From Stercorarius parasiticus (Eukaryota > Chordata > Aves > Charadriiformes > Stercorariidae), in assembly GCA_013396915.1 (NCBI GenBank), contig VWZL01002012.1:620001-684000 (forward strand): DNA of 64,000 nucleotides, written 5' to 3'. The notes under the pieces are model-generated. The model was given only the letters and a program-made list of their open reading frames with translations. It was not told the origin of the DNA and did no database searches. A program made the position numbers and the translations under genes. Of this stretch, positions 35,216-47,611 are shown piece after piece. Position 1 is the stretch's first letter; the number at the start of each line of letters is the position of its first letter.

Positions 35216-36101
35216 ACCAATTACTAAAATCATGCCCATATTTTAGGTATTATTAAGGATACCTAAACAAGGTTGGGTTCTGTGATTTCACCAGGTAGAC
35301 TCTTATCAGTTAATGCAGATTTAGAGAGGGGAAAAAAAAAAGCATAATGTTACACTGGGCTCATGGGATTCATTTGATCAACATGATTAAATTATTTCCT
35401 TACTCAGCTAGAAGGAAATTACTAGTAACCAGACATTATGTGTCTGTTAATTATGTGCAATAAGGTTCTCTGCTATCACACCAGCTCTTGCATTCATGTT
35501 CTGTGTGTTTTAAAGGCATTCTTATTTTTTAAATGTAAATATTGAGAAGGGACAGCTATAATTTTCTTTGCTGTATTTAATAAATATCTAACGTGCCAAA
35601 AAGCACTTGTAGGAAGCAGCTGTTTATCCTTGGTGTAATCATAGGCAAGTTTGTGGTGATGACATGCTAGCATTTTGCATATTTTGGGTTGCCTCCACCA
35701 GGATTATTTTTTGTGTTGCAATCGTTCATTTTTTTAAGTTTGCTCATTTATTATCGTAAGGAATGTGAAGGAGGGTTTGCCAGAACCCTGTAATTTTTCT
35801 TGAAATAGTTAATCTCCCTGATGAGAGAGGTGTGCTCACCTATACATTGTCTTTGTGCCAGACCTACATTCTGCTCTGATGCTGCCCCATCTAGGATTTC
35901 AAAAGGATTTTTTATAAAGGAAGAAACAACACATGGTACAAGAGGGGCCTTATTCTTTTTCTAATGAAATGATGGGCTTCTGTTTCATATTAAAGTGTTA
36001 ATAGGTCTGAAATTAGGTCTCAAAAAAGAGAATAGTGCTTTTAAAATTCTTAATATGATTCATTATCTGCAGTCAAAACCAGATGACATTTATTTTTATC
36101 C

Positions 36102-36120
36102 AAAAAAAAAAAAAAAAAAA
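36102..36120. repeat. Poly(A) run, A19
   Basis: Nineteen consecutive A after TTTTTATCC, followed by GCAAGCCTGAGG and a second run of eight A. No retroposed element was recognised upstream. Confidence 0.88.
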
Positions 36121-36229
36121 GCAAGCCTGAGGAAAAAAAATCCTGGATTCAGGCTCTGATTTATTGAACAGAAAGCTCTTTAGAATCAGAGCTTGGGCTG
36201 GAGGCTGGAGGTTTTTGTTTGAGTTTGAG

Positions 36230-36720
36230 AACCTTCATATGTTTATGAAATCTAAACAAATATTTCAAAGAAGGTGGTGTCACATTTGAAGTAAGTGATC
36301 CTATTAGGCACTGGGATACGGCTGCTTTATTGAAGGACTGGGCAGCATTTTATGTATGATAGTGCTGTGTACCGCTAATATACCGAGACATTACTTTCAT
36401 CCGAAATGCCGATAGGACTGAACTTCACTCATGCACTTTGGCTTTCAGTGTTAATAATGAATGAATAAAGTTCAGAGGATAGAAGCTAAATGGATATTGT
36501 GCTTTAAAAGAATGAATTTTAACTATCTGCATGCCCAGCTATTCAGAAACGAGTGAAAGACAGTAAATGGGCTTATTTATTGGGAGCGGATGGGAGGGCT
36601 GTAATGAGGCATTTGTGTAAGTTATGTTGGCATAAAACACTAGAAATTTCAATGCAATTGAAAATACGTGCTAATGACAAATATTGAAGGTTTTATGATG
36701 TTTCCTTGAGTACGTGGACT
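36230..36720. promoter_or_regulatory. Candidate conserved non-coding element
   Basis: About 490 bases of complex, repeat-free sequence, including GGGATACGGCTGC, CCGCTAATATACCGAG and ATGCCGATAGG. It retains several CpG dinucleotides in an otherwise CpG-poor neighbourhood. Preserved CpGs and balanced composition inside AT-rich DNA can point to constraint. There is no frame that looks coding. This is an inference from texture. Confidence 0.27.
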
Positions 36721-37724
36721 TTGGATTCATCCTTTTTTGCCATGGTTAGCTTCCATAGGATAGCCACCTCTTCCACACCCTGTTACCTGATATCATTATC
36801 TTATTCTATGCCAGGAAAGTAATCATGGGACTAGTGTTTTTTGTAGATCTTGGGCACTGCCAGTAGGCAGCCTGAAAGATACCTTCTCTGGAAGCATCAT
36901 CTGGATGATGCCTTCAGACTTCCTTTATCTGATTATTACGAACCACCAAGCTGTGGTGACATTGGTCACTCTTGACCAAGAAAACTTGTTGGTTGTCCAG
37001 ATCCTCAGTTACTGTCAGTCAGCTTCAATATTGCCGTGTCAGCTCATAGCAAGAGCAGGACTGGCTCAGAACAGTCCATCAGCGCTCGTAGCGTGTAGAA
37101 AATGGCAGTGAGGAGCAAAAAAATCCTGAGGTTTCATGCAACCTATAGCAATGGTTCCTCTTCCACGCTCTGCCTCCCACCTTTAGGTGCTGTAATTCGT
37201 TACCAAGAAGACCAGGCACTTAGAGATGCTCTCAAATGGGTGTGGAAACACAAAGCGCAGTTGTATGTAAGTAGTGCTTGTGATCAGCTGTGTCAAAGTC
37301 ACAAAACAACTAACCTCAGCACTTTCTGATGGATACAAAAAGAATTATATAGCAAAGAGCTAATCCCAAAATGATGTGCATGTATGTGGAGAGGTACGTC
37401 TGACATTCACATTAATACCAAATGAGTTCATCATGATTAATGTTATTACATTAAATATCGAAGGAATTAATAATGATTAGACCATTATTTTAAAGGGTTA
37501 CCAACGTGACACCGGCTCATTTTTTAACAGCTGTAGACAGTTGGGTTTGGACTTTTTTCTCTCTGCGTATTTCCAGTCCTCACCTCCTTCGACCAAATAT
37601 ACTCACTTGGAATTTCATCTTAGTGAATTTATGATTTTATGGCTATGTTTCCTGCCAGGGCTAAATCCAAGTCCTGATGAAGTCATTAGGAGCTTTGCTA
37701 TTCACTTCACCACTGCAAAAAGCT

Positions 37725-37800
37725 GAGGCCTGATCCTGATTTCCCTGGACTGACAAGCACTATTTCCATTGGCTTCATTGGACTTCTGTAGGCCCTCTCA
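37725..37800. repeat. Possible very old interspersed repeat fragment
   Basis: GAGGCCTGATCCTGATTTCC, followed by CCATTGGCTTCATTGGA, resembles a dispersed motif pair (GGCCTGATCCTG and CCATTGACTTCAATGG) seen in old repeats of turtle, crocodile and bird genomes. The match is from memory and only about 75 bases long, so family assignment is not attempted. Confidence 0.35.
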
Positions 37801-38835
37801 ATCCTAGGAAAAAGCTAAGAGAATATTAGTTTGGTTTTTTTTTTTTTTAATATTTAGCATAGGAGGAAGGTTTCTCTGTCATACCTCAGATACTTTTGTG
37901 GGAAGATGCAAAGATGAGAAGGTTCTTGCTTGCTTCCTATCCTTTGTCACCCCGGTTTTTAGTGAAAACTGACTTTTCTGTTTTTACAGAGGATCTTTGC
38001 TGGAAGGACTGTGCATTATGTGCATTCTTTTTCCTTCTCCAAAAAATCGCCTTCAAAGAGATCAATAAGAAAGTCAAAATTATATGTGCAGTATTATGCT
38101 TTAAATAAAACTGGCTTAACTGGGTAAAAAAAAAAATAAGACGCAGACTTCACAAATCGGAAAAATGCCTGAACCAGATGATTAAGAGCTATGTGTTTTA
38201 TAGGAATTGCTGCCAACACTTGGGTAGTACACTGTTTCTTGATGCACAAATGGTATTATATTCCACGCTTTTAATAAAACTAAAGAAGCCAAAAGTTCTC
38301 ATAAATTATCTATTCAGTAGAAACCACTAAAACCTACTAAATCTGTTTTGAAGTACTAATATTTCATAGACAGTATTTAAAAATAGTGCATATCAAAGTG
38401 TGTGATTTATAAAGGGGAGAAAGCAAATATTTTTCCATTTCTAATTTGAAATTCTTGGATAGAAGGATAAATCTTGTAACATTTGTCTGCTTTTCTTTAC
38501 TTTTTGTCTCTGCTGATTTTTCACAGGCCTTAGCTAAGATTAAATTGCTTCTTGATCAGCTGCTGATGATTAGTCATTTCAACCCATTCACAGAAAAGTA
38601 TATTGGGAGTCACAGTTCGGCTGTAAATTTTTTTCTGTTTTAATTGTTAAGAATTTTTCTGTGGTTGCTTTATAAAATGGTAGCTTGGGGTTTTCATTTG
38701 GACTTTTGTTCTGCAGCAGAAGAAATTCAAGAAAAGAGAGGATTAAACTGGTTGCCAGAAGCCCATTTATTATAATGTCACTTTTCCCATAGGTCTTCCT
38801 GGTGTGTCCAAGGCATATCAACCTCTTCAGCAAAA

Positions 38836-38865
38836 TATATATATACACGTATATCTGTATATTGG
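38836..38865. repeat. TA/AC-rich simple repeat
   Basis: An alternating purine-pyrimidine run, AATATATATATACACG, followed by TATATCTGTATATTG. It is a short imperfect dinucleotide microsatellite. Confidence 0.75.
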
Positions 38866-40162
38866 GAAATAAAACATGTCAGGGACCATTCTGTGTCATT
38901 GAGGCTCTTGGGCACAGAGCTGCCCACTTGCAAATTCTTATACGCTTTTGCCTTCAAAATTAAGGTGGTTGCATGGAAATGAAAATACCTCGTCCTTGCT
39001 AGGGAGTTGGCCAAGGGAATGGTGGATCGGTTGGGCCAAAACACGCAAGGGATGGGACTGACGACTGAGCAAATATGGGTGGTGGAACTGCTGTTGTAAA
39101 GCATGCAAGTACCTTAGTGTGCTCCCTACATACTTGTATCACTCTTGCTGCCAAATGCTGGTTCAAACACAGATTTTTCTACTTCCAGAATCTGGGTCCA
39201 TGTTCGCTGTGTCCATTTTGTACCCTCGTTCACTGATTTTTCAAAAGTGTGATAGCTCTTTCTTTCAGTTGATGTCAGTGGACAGTGGCACTGCTTGCTG
39301 CCTCCAAAAATCTCGTCATAGACGTCTGAATGTAAAGTTCGGGGTCAAAGTCCCCTGTTTGTAATCCCCTATATAAACCTACACTTACATCTCATGGAAG
39401 GCATCAAGATTGAAGTGTATATTTTAGTGGCCAAGAAGGATGATTTTCTGTACCAGATCAGACAAATCTGAGCCCAGCTGTATTTAGCCAGATCCGTATA
39501 TTACATACGAAGTATTCTCTGAACTGGGTGTTATTATCAAATATAATGACCGTAACATAATGTGCAGTGGGGTCTTTTGTGTAGAGTAATTTACACGCTA
39601 GAGAGATGTAGCCAAGCTTGTCACTACTGGTGCAGTCAGGTATCACTGGTTTTGTTGTTCCTTGCTTATGTGTGAATTTCTCTGTTGGAAAAATACCTGC
39701 AAAATGTATATACAAAAATAAAAGGTTGTACTTTCAGGTCTGGATGATGTGGAAGTGGTGAGCTGGCTGAAGAAAAGCGCAACTGTGTGAATGTGCTTTG
39801 AAAGACACATTGAGACCCGCTGGTATGTTGTATAAAGACGAAGTATTAAGTCTGCTAGGAGTATTTTGTAATTATTACAATGTAAAATCAAAACCCTGTG
39901 TGTATGCTTTAGTTCTGGTTAGTCATTTTTTTTGCTGGAGGAAGGTCTAGTGCTTCCTGGCAGATCTCTGGTCCTCTCAGAAATATGTCCTGCTTGATGG
40001 CCACCAGGACTGTGGCATAAGGCAACAGGTTGGAGAAGGCTGGGCTTGGGAAACCTACCAATGTGGTGAGAGAAAAGGGTATGTCCAGACTGGTGAGTCT
40101 CAGGGATTTACTTGCCTGGTTGGTGCCGAGTGTTGGTTACCCAAATGCTTTTAAGGACCAGA

Positions 40163-40184
40163 GAGGACATCAGGAGGACATCAG
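40163..40184. repeat. 11-bp perfect tandem duplication
   Basis: GAGGACATCAG occurs twice without spacer. It is a small recent-looking local duplication with no visible function. Confidence 0.88.
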
Positions 40185-42260
40185 TGTGAGTTGTGCCACT
40201 GTCTTTAAGGGAGGCAAACATTTGTAGCTCCAGCACAAAGCTTATGTGATACAAGAAGGTTTAAATACCTAACAGTGGTACCGAACCTCTTTGTGTCCAT
40301 TTCTTGACGGGAGGTGGGAAGGTGACTGCAGCCTTGGCTGATGTCACGCGCGCTTTGGCCAAGCACCTGCAGGGCTGGACCCACACTGTCCCTGTGCAGA
40401 CGGTGTCGACAGGCTCGCCTGGCCCCGCGCCTTCCCTACAGCTGGTCAGCGAGACTTATAGCAGTCTAAACTGGGAGAGTGTTACCTACTTAAACTGTTT
40501 TTCTGACTTAATAAGAATTTTTCATCTACAGCAAGCCATTTTAAAATATTGTCTATACACAAACAGTCATTCTGAATAATAGGCCTGCACACAGTAAATG
40601 TCAGCTCTTTAAATCACAGAGGACTTCGGAAGCGGAGTAGAGAATGCTTCATAACAGTTTAAACTTCAGCCTCCCATTTATTATGTATGTGTTTATAAAT
40701 CTCTGAGGGGCACTCTTTTTCCTTCTGGGAAGCCCAAAGGAGCAGAGTTGTTTGTCAGCCCGGCTGGGTGGTGCGCAGTGCTGTGGTTGCTCCTTTGCAT
40801 TCTGACCCCATTTGGTTTCAAGGTTGGTATCCAAGGTTGTGCCTGAGGAAATTTTATTTTCTTTTCTCCTAACAGCAGCATATAGGACCTTTTGTTTCTA
40901 GGAAGATAGTACTGGGGAAAAAAAAAACTGGCGAGGGGTCAGCAGCGCAGTGTTTTGTTGTGTTTTCCTTTTTAAGCTGAACATGAGTGATCACCACATT
41001 TAGAAAAGGGCTCTCCGTTTGTCACATCGGAAGAGTTTCAGGGTATCTTGCACAGCCATGGCTTTGAAAAATTTCTTCAGTGTTCCCATCTATCTTGGTT
41101 AGTATGAATACTTTAGCATTAAATGGAGAAAAGGAGAATCCATCAATAGTTAATAACTGACCTTAAGATAGGAATTCAAAGTTCACTACAATTAAACCCA
41201 AGTCTCAGCAGAACCCACAAGGGACACTATCAATATATTTGACTATACGTACCCATAGATAGCAGATTTAAATTCTATAAGGGAGAGGGCTGTGCATTAT
41301 TCCTAATAAAAACATACCGTTGTACTATCTTATATCGCAGACAAAACACAGAAGTTCTGTGTTGTGAATGATAGTGGGAGAACACACACTGAAGAGCAAA
41401 TGTGATTCTGGATGGAATTTCATCACATGACTCTATTGTAAACCAGATGTTTGTCAGAATCAGTGGGAGAATGTATCCATCTTGAATTTTTTAATAAGGT
41501 TTCATAAAGGATTAAAAGCAAACATTTACAATGCACAGGATTTAAAGATAATTATATTTCTCTTAAATTTGTTATTTGCTTGGTAGATCATTAAAAATAT
41601 TTACATAATCTGTCTGTGGTGCAGTGCACCTCATGGATGGCTTCTTTCGTTATCATGTTTGATGTACATCCACAGCATCAGAAAAACAAAACACGAAGAG
41701 GCTGTTCCACAGACATAAACAATACTTGTGATGTAAAAAATATGCTCTATTATTAAAAAAAAAAAGAAAGGCTGCAGGCAAACCTAGGAGTTATGTGGTA
41801 AGATTCTGACACTTGGAGGAGAGAACTGCATTTCCCTATGGAAAGCGGTGCTGGCCTCACCCCAAGGGGACCTTGCTCTGGGTAGAAAGTAGATATGTTG
41901 ATACTCTTTCTGCTGCAGCTGATTTTCCCTTTGGTTTCTGTCCCCTTCTGAGGAAAGAAGAGGGAGAACAAAGCTTGAAAAAAGGGCAGAGAGAGAGAGG
42001 AGAAAGAGCTGCTTTATTTTGTAGCGAAGGCTTCATAAGAGATTACTTTGCATTTGCAAATTTTTGCATGCCATCATCCTTGTAACACCTGGGGGCAGTT
42101 TTGTGGGGCTACATTCAAGGCCACCAACTCTCAAAAATATCTTCTCTACTGTGTTTTTTGCTGGCAGATAATTTGTAAGGGAACTTCATAGCAGGATATA
42201 TTGGGTGTACACAGAGATACACACATAGATGCTGCAGAGGTATACTGTTATACTGGTCTC

Positions 42261-42273
42261 AAAAAAAAAAAAA
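42261..42273. repeat. Poly(A) run, A13
   Basis: Thirteen A after CTGGTCTC, followed by GCTGAACATG. A simple homopolymer. Confidence 0.85.
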
Positions 42274-43080
42274 GCTGAACATGCCTATGTGAAGATTTTT
42301 TGAGGTTTTTACAAGAAAAAGCATTTGAAAGAATAGGAAGATGAACAAATCATACTCCCTGTTTCATTTTGGGAGATATTCTTGCACTCAGTGGATTTCT
42401 AATTCATGGGGAACAAGGACAAAGTTAAACTAGTAAAATAGGAGAATACCTTTTCCTTTGACGTGATCTCCCATGTAGCTAGAGGATATGTAAGTCCACT
42501 TGGACTTCTATTGCAATGTTTTAATGCACTAACCAACTTATTGGGAATGGTAACTAATATCTACAGCATTTTAATCATCCCTGGCACCAACAAGATTTGT
42601 TGAATACAAAATCTCCACTAAGTCAGAAGGCAGTATTAATGATGAGATATAACGTACTAAACCTGGGAAGTAGGCTTCTGAATGTGGTGCTAATTCAATC
42701 CCATTATGGACCATTTATGGCCCAGATGGATTATTACAAATGGAAGGTATTGCTGAATGATCGCTGTACCCAAGTTAATGATGTGCTAGAAACCTTGACG
42801 CTCACTAGGTGAGAGCTGCGCTGCCATCACGCTGCTCTTCTACCTGCCTCTTCACCTCCACTAGGCCTTGTGCGTAGCATAGCCTGGGAGGGTTCAGTAC
42901 TGCAGCTCAAAAATCAGGGAGACATCAACTTGATAGCAGAATAGTTAAGCATGCAAGAGAGATTACCAATTCAGAGCCCTTAACTGTAATCTTTACTAGA
43001 AAAGACTAGGTACTACAAACTTTGCAATAGAAGGAAGCAAAAGCTGTCCGTTAGTACTCTGAGTCACAGAACATGGGTTG

Positions 43081-43126
43081 TTTCTGATTTTTTGCTTGGG
43101 TCATTCCTGATTTTTTGCATGAGTCA
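43081..43126. repeat. 23-bp tandem duplication
   Basis: Two adjacent 23-base units sharing CTGATTTTTTGC. The first continues TTGGGTCA and the second ATGAGTCA. About 20 of 23 positions agree. The divergence suggests an older duplication than the one at 40163. Confidence 0.88.
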
Positions 43127-44115
43127 GATGGGAGGATGCTTGTATTTTGCTTGGGAGAATGATGCGTGTATATCTGTGGGAGAGAGGAAAAAAAATAGGG
43201 TTACTGGAAAATTGTGAAAGTCCTGAAGACTTGATCCAGAATTTTTCTGCAGCTGTTTCGGTGATACTGAGTGGGCACTCTCTTGTCAGCGTAGGAGATC
43301 CCTCAAGTGTTTATTGAGTATATTTTAAATATTTTTCCAGCAAGCTCTCTGCATTCAGGTAGTTGATAAGATGGGGCAAGTCATCAACGTCTTGACTTCC
43401 TTTTAAGCTTGAGAAATAACATCGTGATTGCCCTGTACAGAAATGTATCTCAAAAGCCCAAAGCAGGACAGTTGATAAGAGCTATTTCTTGCATTGAGTA
43501 ATGTAATTTTACAGCCTTGAGATTGTCTTGGAGAATGTTACCAAGTTAAAAATGTCAGCCAAGATCAAAGCATAGTGAAAAATGTATGGCTGGAGCAGAG
43601 AATCGGAGGTTAGGGGTAGGAGACCCCTCCTAGGAGACTGTGTCCAAACCCTGTGCCCACTTATCCCTCCTGCTGCCCCCTGACCACGTTAGCTAATCTC
43701 ATTTTAGAGATACAGCACAGGAGAAGATAAAACATGAGATAGCTGAATCTGACTTATTTTGAATGTCTGTCAAGTTTCGTGTCTTTTAAGTCCTAAACAG
43801 ATTTATTTCACTTGTATCAGTCACTCCGTGGCAGGTCTACATAAATCAGAATGCAGTCTGGAAGAAGGTCCTTCAGTTGCCAACTTGCCTGTATCACAGA
43901 TCCCCACAGAGTACACAGTTATACGTGTATATGCGGAAGAGATCTGAGATTTAGCAGTCATCATGGAGTGTCGCTTTCCTCGTAGCTAAATACCCAGAGG
44001 AGCCAGCTGAAAAGGTTAGCCGTATCTGTCAGGTTTTTTGGGTACAACAAAGGATCTTGTCCATTCAGTCTAAATAAGGCGTAATCTCGGCTGCATGGGT
44101 CAAATATTCCAAGTT

Positions 44116-44140
44116 CATTTGCCGAATCACTGGGCAAATG
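44116..44140. repeat. 8-bp inverted repeat around a 9-nt loop
   Basis: CATTTGCC and GGCAAATG flank GAATCACTG. The arms are perfect complements. Each arm carries an ATTTGC word related to the POU half-site, so the palindrome may equally be a protein-binding arrangement or chance. Confidence 0.6.
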
Positions 44141-46879
44141 TCACAAGTTCCACACAGACTTAGTATAGAGCGATGCAATCTATCAATACTTAAGCATATT
44201 GGAGGGAGAGCATCATGGCTGGGAGTGTTATTTATTCAGTGAAGCACATGCTAAATTGAACAGCATGCTTTGGATAGAGAGGGTGGGGGTCTAGCACTCA
44301 TCTTTCCAACGAGCCTTTTTATTTCTGCGTAGAGAGATTTTATACTCAAAAGAACTGTAACAAAAGCAGTTTAGACTCACTTGCCATCCAAGTGTATTAT
44401 TTCTCCCTGTTAGACTGCAAAGTCTTAAGGAAAACCAGTTTTTTTCCAAATAATTTTCCGTTCAGATTGGACCTGTGTGGGCTTATAAGGTCATTCGCTT
44501 GACTGAGCAACCACGGACGTTACACAGTGGGAAGTGGGCAGGGCTAGTGCTTGACAGCTGTTCTTGGGAGTGATGGCCATATGTATCCCTTGCCACAGGA
44601 CTGGTTTTCTGATTGAGATCATTCATTTGTGGAAATACTTGCCTGCGCTCTGAGGGATGATGCCATAAATTCAAAATAACGTGGAGATGCATCGGGTTTA
44701 CGTGGGCATGAGTGGGCTCTGCTGGTGTCCGCACGCCTGATGGCTACAACTGGCACAGGGTCAGTTGTCCCTCTGAACCTTTCCTTTCCACCAAAGGGTT
44801 ACCGCTATCAGGAAAAAGCACAGAATAACATCTTCCCCTAATCAGCAAAATTGCATTTAGATACTCCCAGTAAAGCTCTTTTTATTGCCTTAGTTGTGTT
44901 GCGTATCAGTGGGCAAGGCTCATGGTCAGGTAATGTACCGGCACCTGTGTGTGCTCAGAGGAAAGGTATTTTTTTGCCTCAGTGCGTCTGTCTCCCTCTC
45001 TCTTTCTCCCTTGGTCTGACTCATCCACTTATCTTGTAGGCTTTGTTATCGCTGAGAATGCCTCTTATTGTGCTTAAGATACTGTGCCTATCGGAATGAT
45101 CTTGTTTGAGATATCTTCATTTCACAGATGAATATAACCAAGCACGCAACAACCCTTAAAGGCCTTTGCTAAGGTTGCAAAGTGAGGTAATGTGAGAATC
45201 GTGATTGCCTGTACACACTGAATTCAGCCTTCTTGTGCATATGTGTCAAGATACAATCTTTAGTGACGTGTTCACTAATTATTTCTTCCACAGGCCCCTT
45301 CCCTTAGCTGTCAGCCTGTTCTTTTAACTCACTTGCTCCATGTACTTTCCTGGGTCTTTAAAATAGCAACCTGAAAGCACAGAAATGCTAGGGTGATGAC
45401 ATTCCTATGAGCCATCACTATCTTTGGGAAGTTCAGGGCCAGGCTGCGTGGCATTCTGAAGTGTTTGGGGTTTATTTTTAGAGGACTAAAATCAGAAAAG
45501 TTGAATCTATCTTAGAGCTACTCAGTCAGTGAAGCAAATGGGTTCTCATCAGGTAGTGATCCTATCACCAGGGCAAGTCCTCATGCTCTGCAGAGCTGAG
45601 GCAGTCTCAGTAAGTGTCCGGGGCAGGTCCTCACCTACTATCTCTTCTTCCAAAATGCATGTTTCATTAGCCTTTAAAGGATTGATGCTGCCCTGAAGTT
45701 ATATGATACTGGGGTGCTTTCACGTGAGACTGTCAATGTGGATATGTTTGGAGTTAGTTGGTTCTGCACTATAGCTGCAAAGTATCGTGGCTGTTGAGAA
45801 AAGAGAGTTCATCTATGTCTACAGGTAATTATCATGTTGTTGACATAACAAAAGTGTAAGCAGTTTGCTCTGTCTACAGCTTAGCAGGTGTAAAGGAGAC
45901 CTGTTGTTGTTGAGCAATCCCCTTTTTCCTTCCACTCCCCATTCCCATTATCCTGTTGTTATAGTTTTCCTTAATGAATGCAATTCACATCCTATCCACT
46001 TTACTTATCTGTGACTTTTGGGTCTTACACAGCTTTTTGCCTGCTTCCCCTCTAATAAGAAGGCTGGAGGATCTGTTCCAAGGGAGAGAATCTAATGTCA
46101 CTACATCTAGTCCTCTCATGTGGCTGGACTTTTTCATGTTCTTGAATCCTTGCCCGTATTACCCCAGAATCCTCTTTAACACATGGAAACAGTGAGTAGC
46201 TTCATAATTGGCTATCTAACAGTATAGTTAACATCAGCTTGTTTGAATAGAGGCATGAAGTCAAGCTTGCAGGTCTGCAGAGCTTTACTAAGACTTTATT
46301 TCCATTAGCACTCCAATCTGCAGCATCTGTAAATTCATAATTTTAATCCCCACTTTATTAATTTAACCAATGAGTGATATGATAAATCCAGCTTGATTGT
46401 GCCTGCTCTAGCAGAGGTGTCAAACTGCTATGGAAATAAATAAAAGAATTCTTCATGAAGTAACCATCAGATATGCTGCTGTTGCTATTTGTAAAGCTGC
46501 TGTCTTTCATCACCTTGTTTTTGTATGAGGTTTTGAAAAGGCATTCTGAATTGTGTAAATATCTGAATATAATTGGCTTTCCAATTTCACAGTTTATCAG
46601 AAGGAGACAAAGAAAAGGGGGGGGAAACCCTAGATATTTCAAAGACAATAAGTGCATTTGATGTAATGGTCTATGAGTTTGTCGTTTGTTGTTTAACCCA
46701 GGATTGAAGAAACAGATGGTAAGATTTTCTAGGAAGCTTAAAACAGAAGCCAAGCTAATACAGAACTGTTCAGCTATCAGACAGGGTAAATCCATTCTGA
46801 CGCTTTCTTTTTTTTTCCAAATCACAACCCATCAAAAGAAAGGTTTAGCTTCATAAAAAGATATTTACCAGGAAGCTTT

Positions 46880-47190
46880 TTGCAAAGGAGAAGGGCATGC
46901 TTTGTTAAACCAGATGCATTTTATTTTTCCTGGAACCAAGATTTATGAAAGCAGTATGCTCATATTTCTCCATATACAGTAATTGGAACTCATTATGCTA
47001 ATTGTATTTCCATTATCACTAATTAACAATCATAGTGACCTGGCCCACAGTCTAATTTGTCTTTAATCTGTTTTTGTATAGGGAGTTTTACCCTGTAATT
47101 TCAAGGTGATAATTCTATTCAGCACAACTTTATTGAATAGTGAAATGTAATACTTGTAATATTTAGGGCTGTTCCCATTCAGATAGTTCA
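46880..47190. promoter_or_regulatory. Candidate conserved element with POU and homeodomain words
   Basis: ATGCTAAT (46995-47002, one change from the POU octamer) is followed by a TAATTA palindrome inside ACTAATTAACAATC (47020-47025) and ACAATC, a SOX-like word. The block is repeat-free and lacks coding character. TAAT-type words recur through it. Enhancer status is an inference. Confidence 0.3.
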
Positions 47191-47533
47191 AAGGGAACGG
47201 GAAGTGAATTTATACCCTTCCACGCTGCAGCATTAGTGGATCTGCCTCCCTCTTGCACTCTGTGTAACCTAGCTGTGTCTGACTTAACCTGTATCCAGCT
47301 TATCTATAGTAACTGGAGGTTGGTCAACATTTGCTGATGAGATTTGCGAGCTGTGAAGGAATGTGCGTGTGTGTGTTTATTGGTGGATAAATCTGCGGGA
47401 ATCTGCCATTTTTCACTTTGTGACACTTCACCTGCAGGAAAACAGGATTTTCCTTAAATGGTGTTTCTGGTGTAGTATAAAACACATCCTATGTCTTGAG
47501 GGGGGGAAAAACCCTCTAAGCATAGCATGAAAA

Positions 47534-47611
47534 GTCTCTCTTCTCTTCTCTTCTCTTCTCTTCTCTTTTCTTCTCTTCTCTTTTCTTCTTTTTTCTTTTC
47601 TTTTCTTTTCC
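47534..47611. repeat. (TTCTC)n/(TTTTC)n pentanucleotide microsatellite
   Basis: About 75 bases of tandem TTCTC that change to TTTTC units towards the right, with a few interruptions. On the opposite strand it reads GAGAA/GAAAA and generates artificial Glu-Lys-Arg repeat frames, which are not genes. The tract ends directly in CCAG followed by CAAGTAAGTG, so acceptor-like and donor-like words lie three bases apart. Confidence 0.95.
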
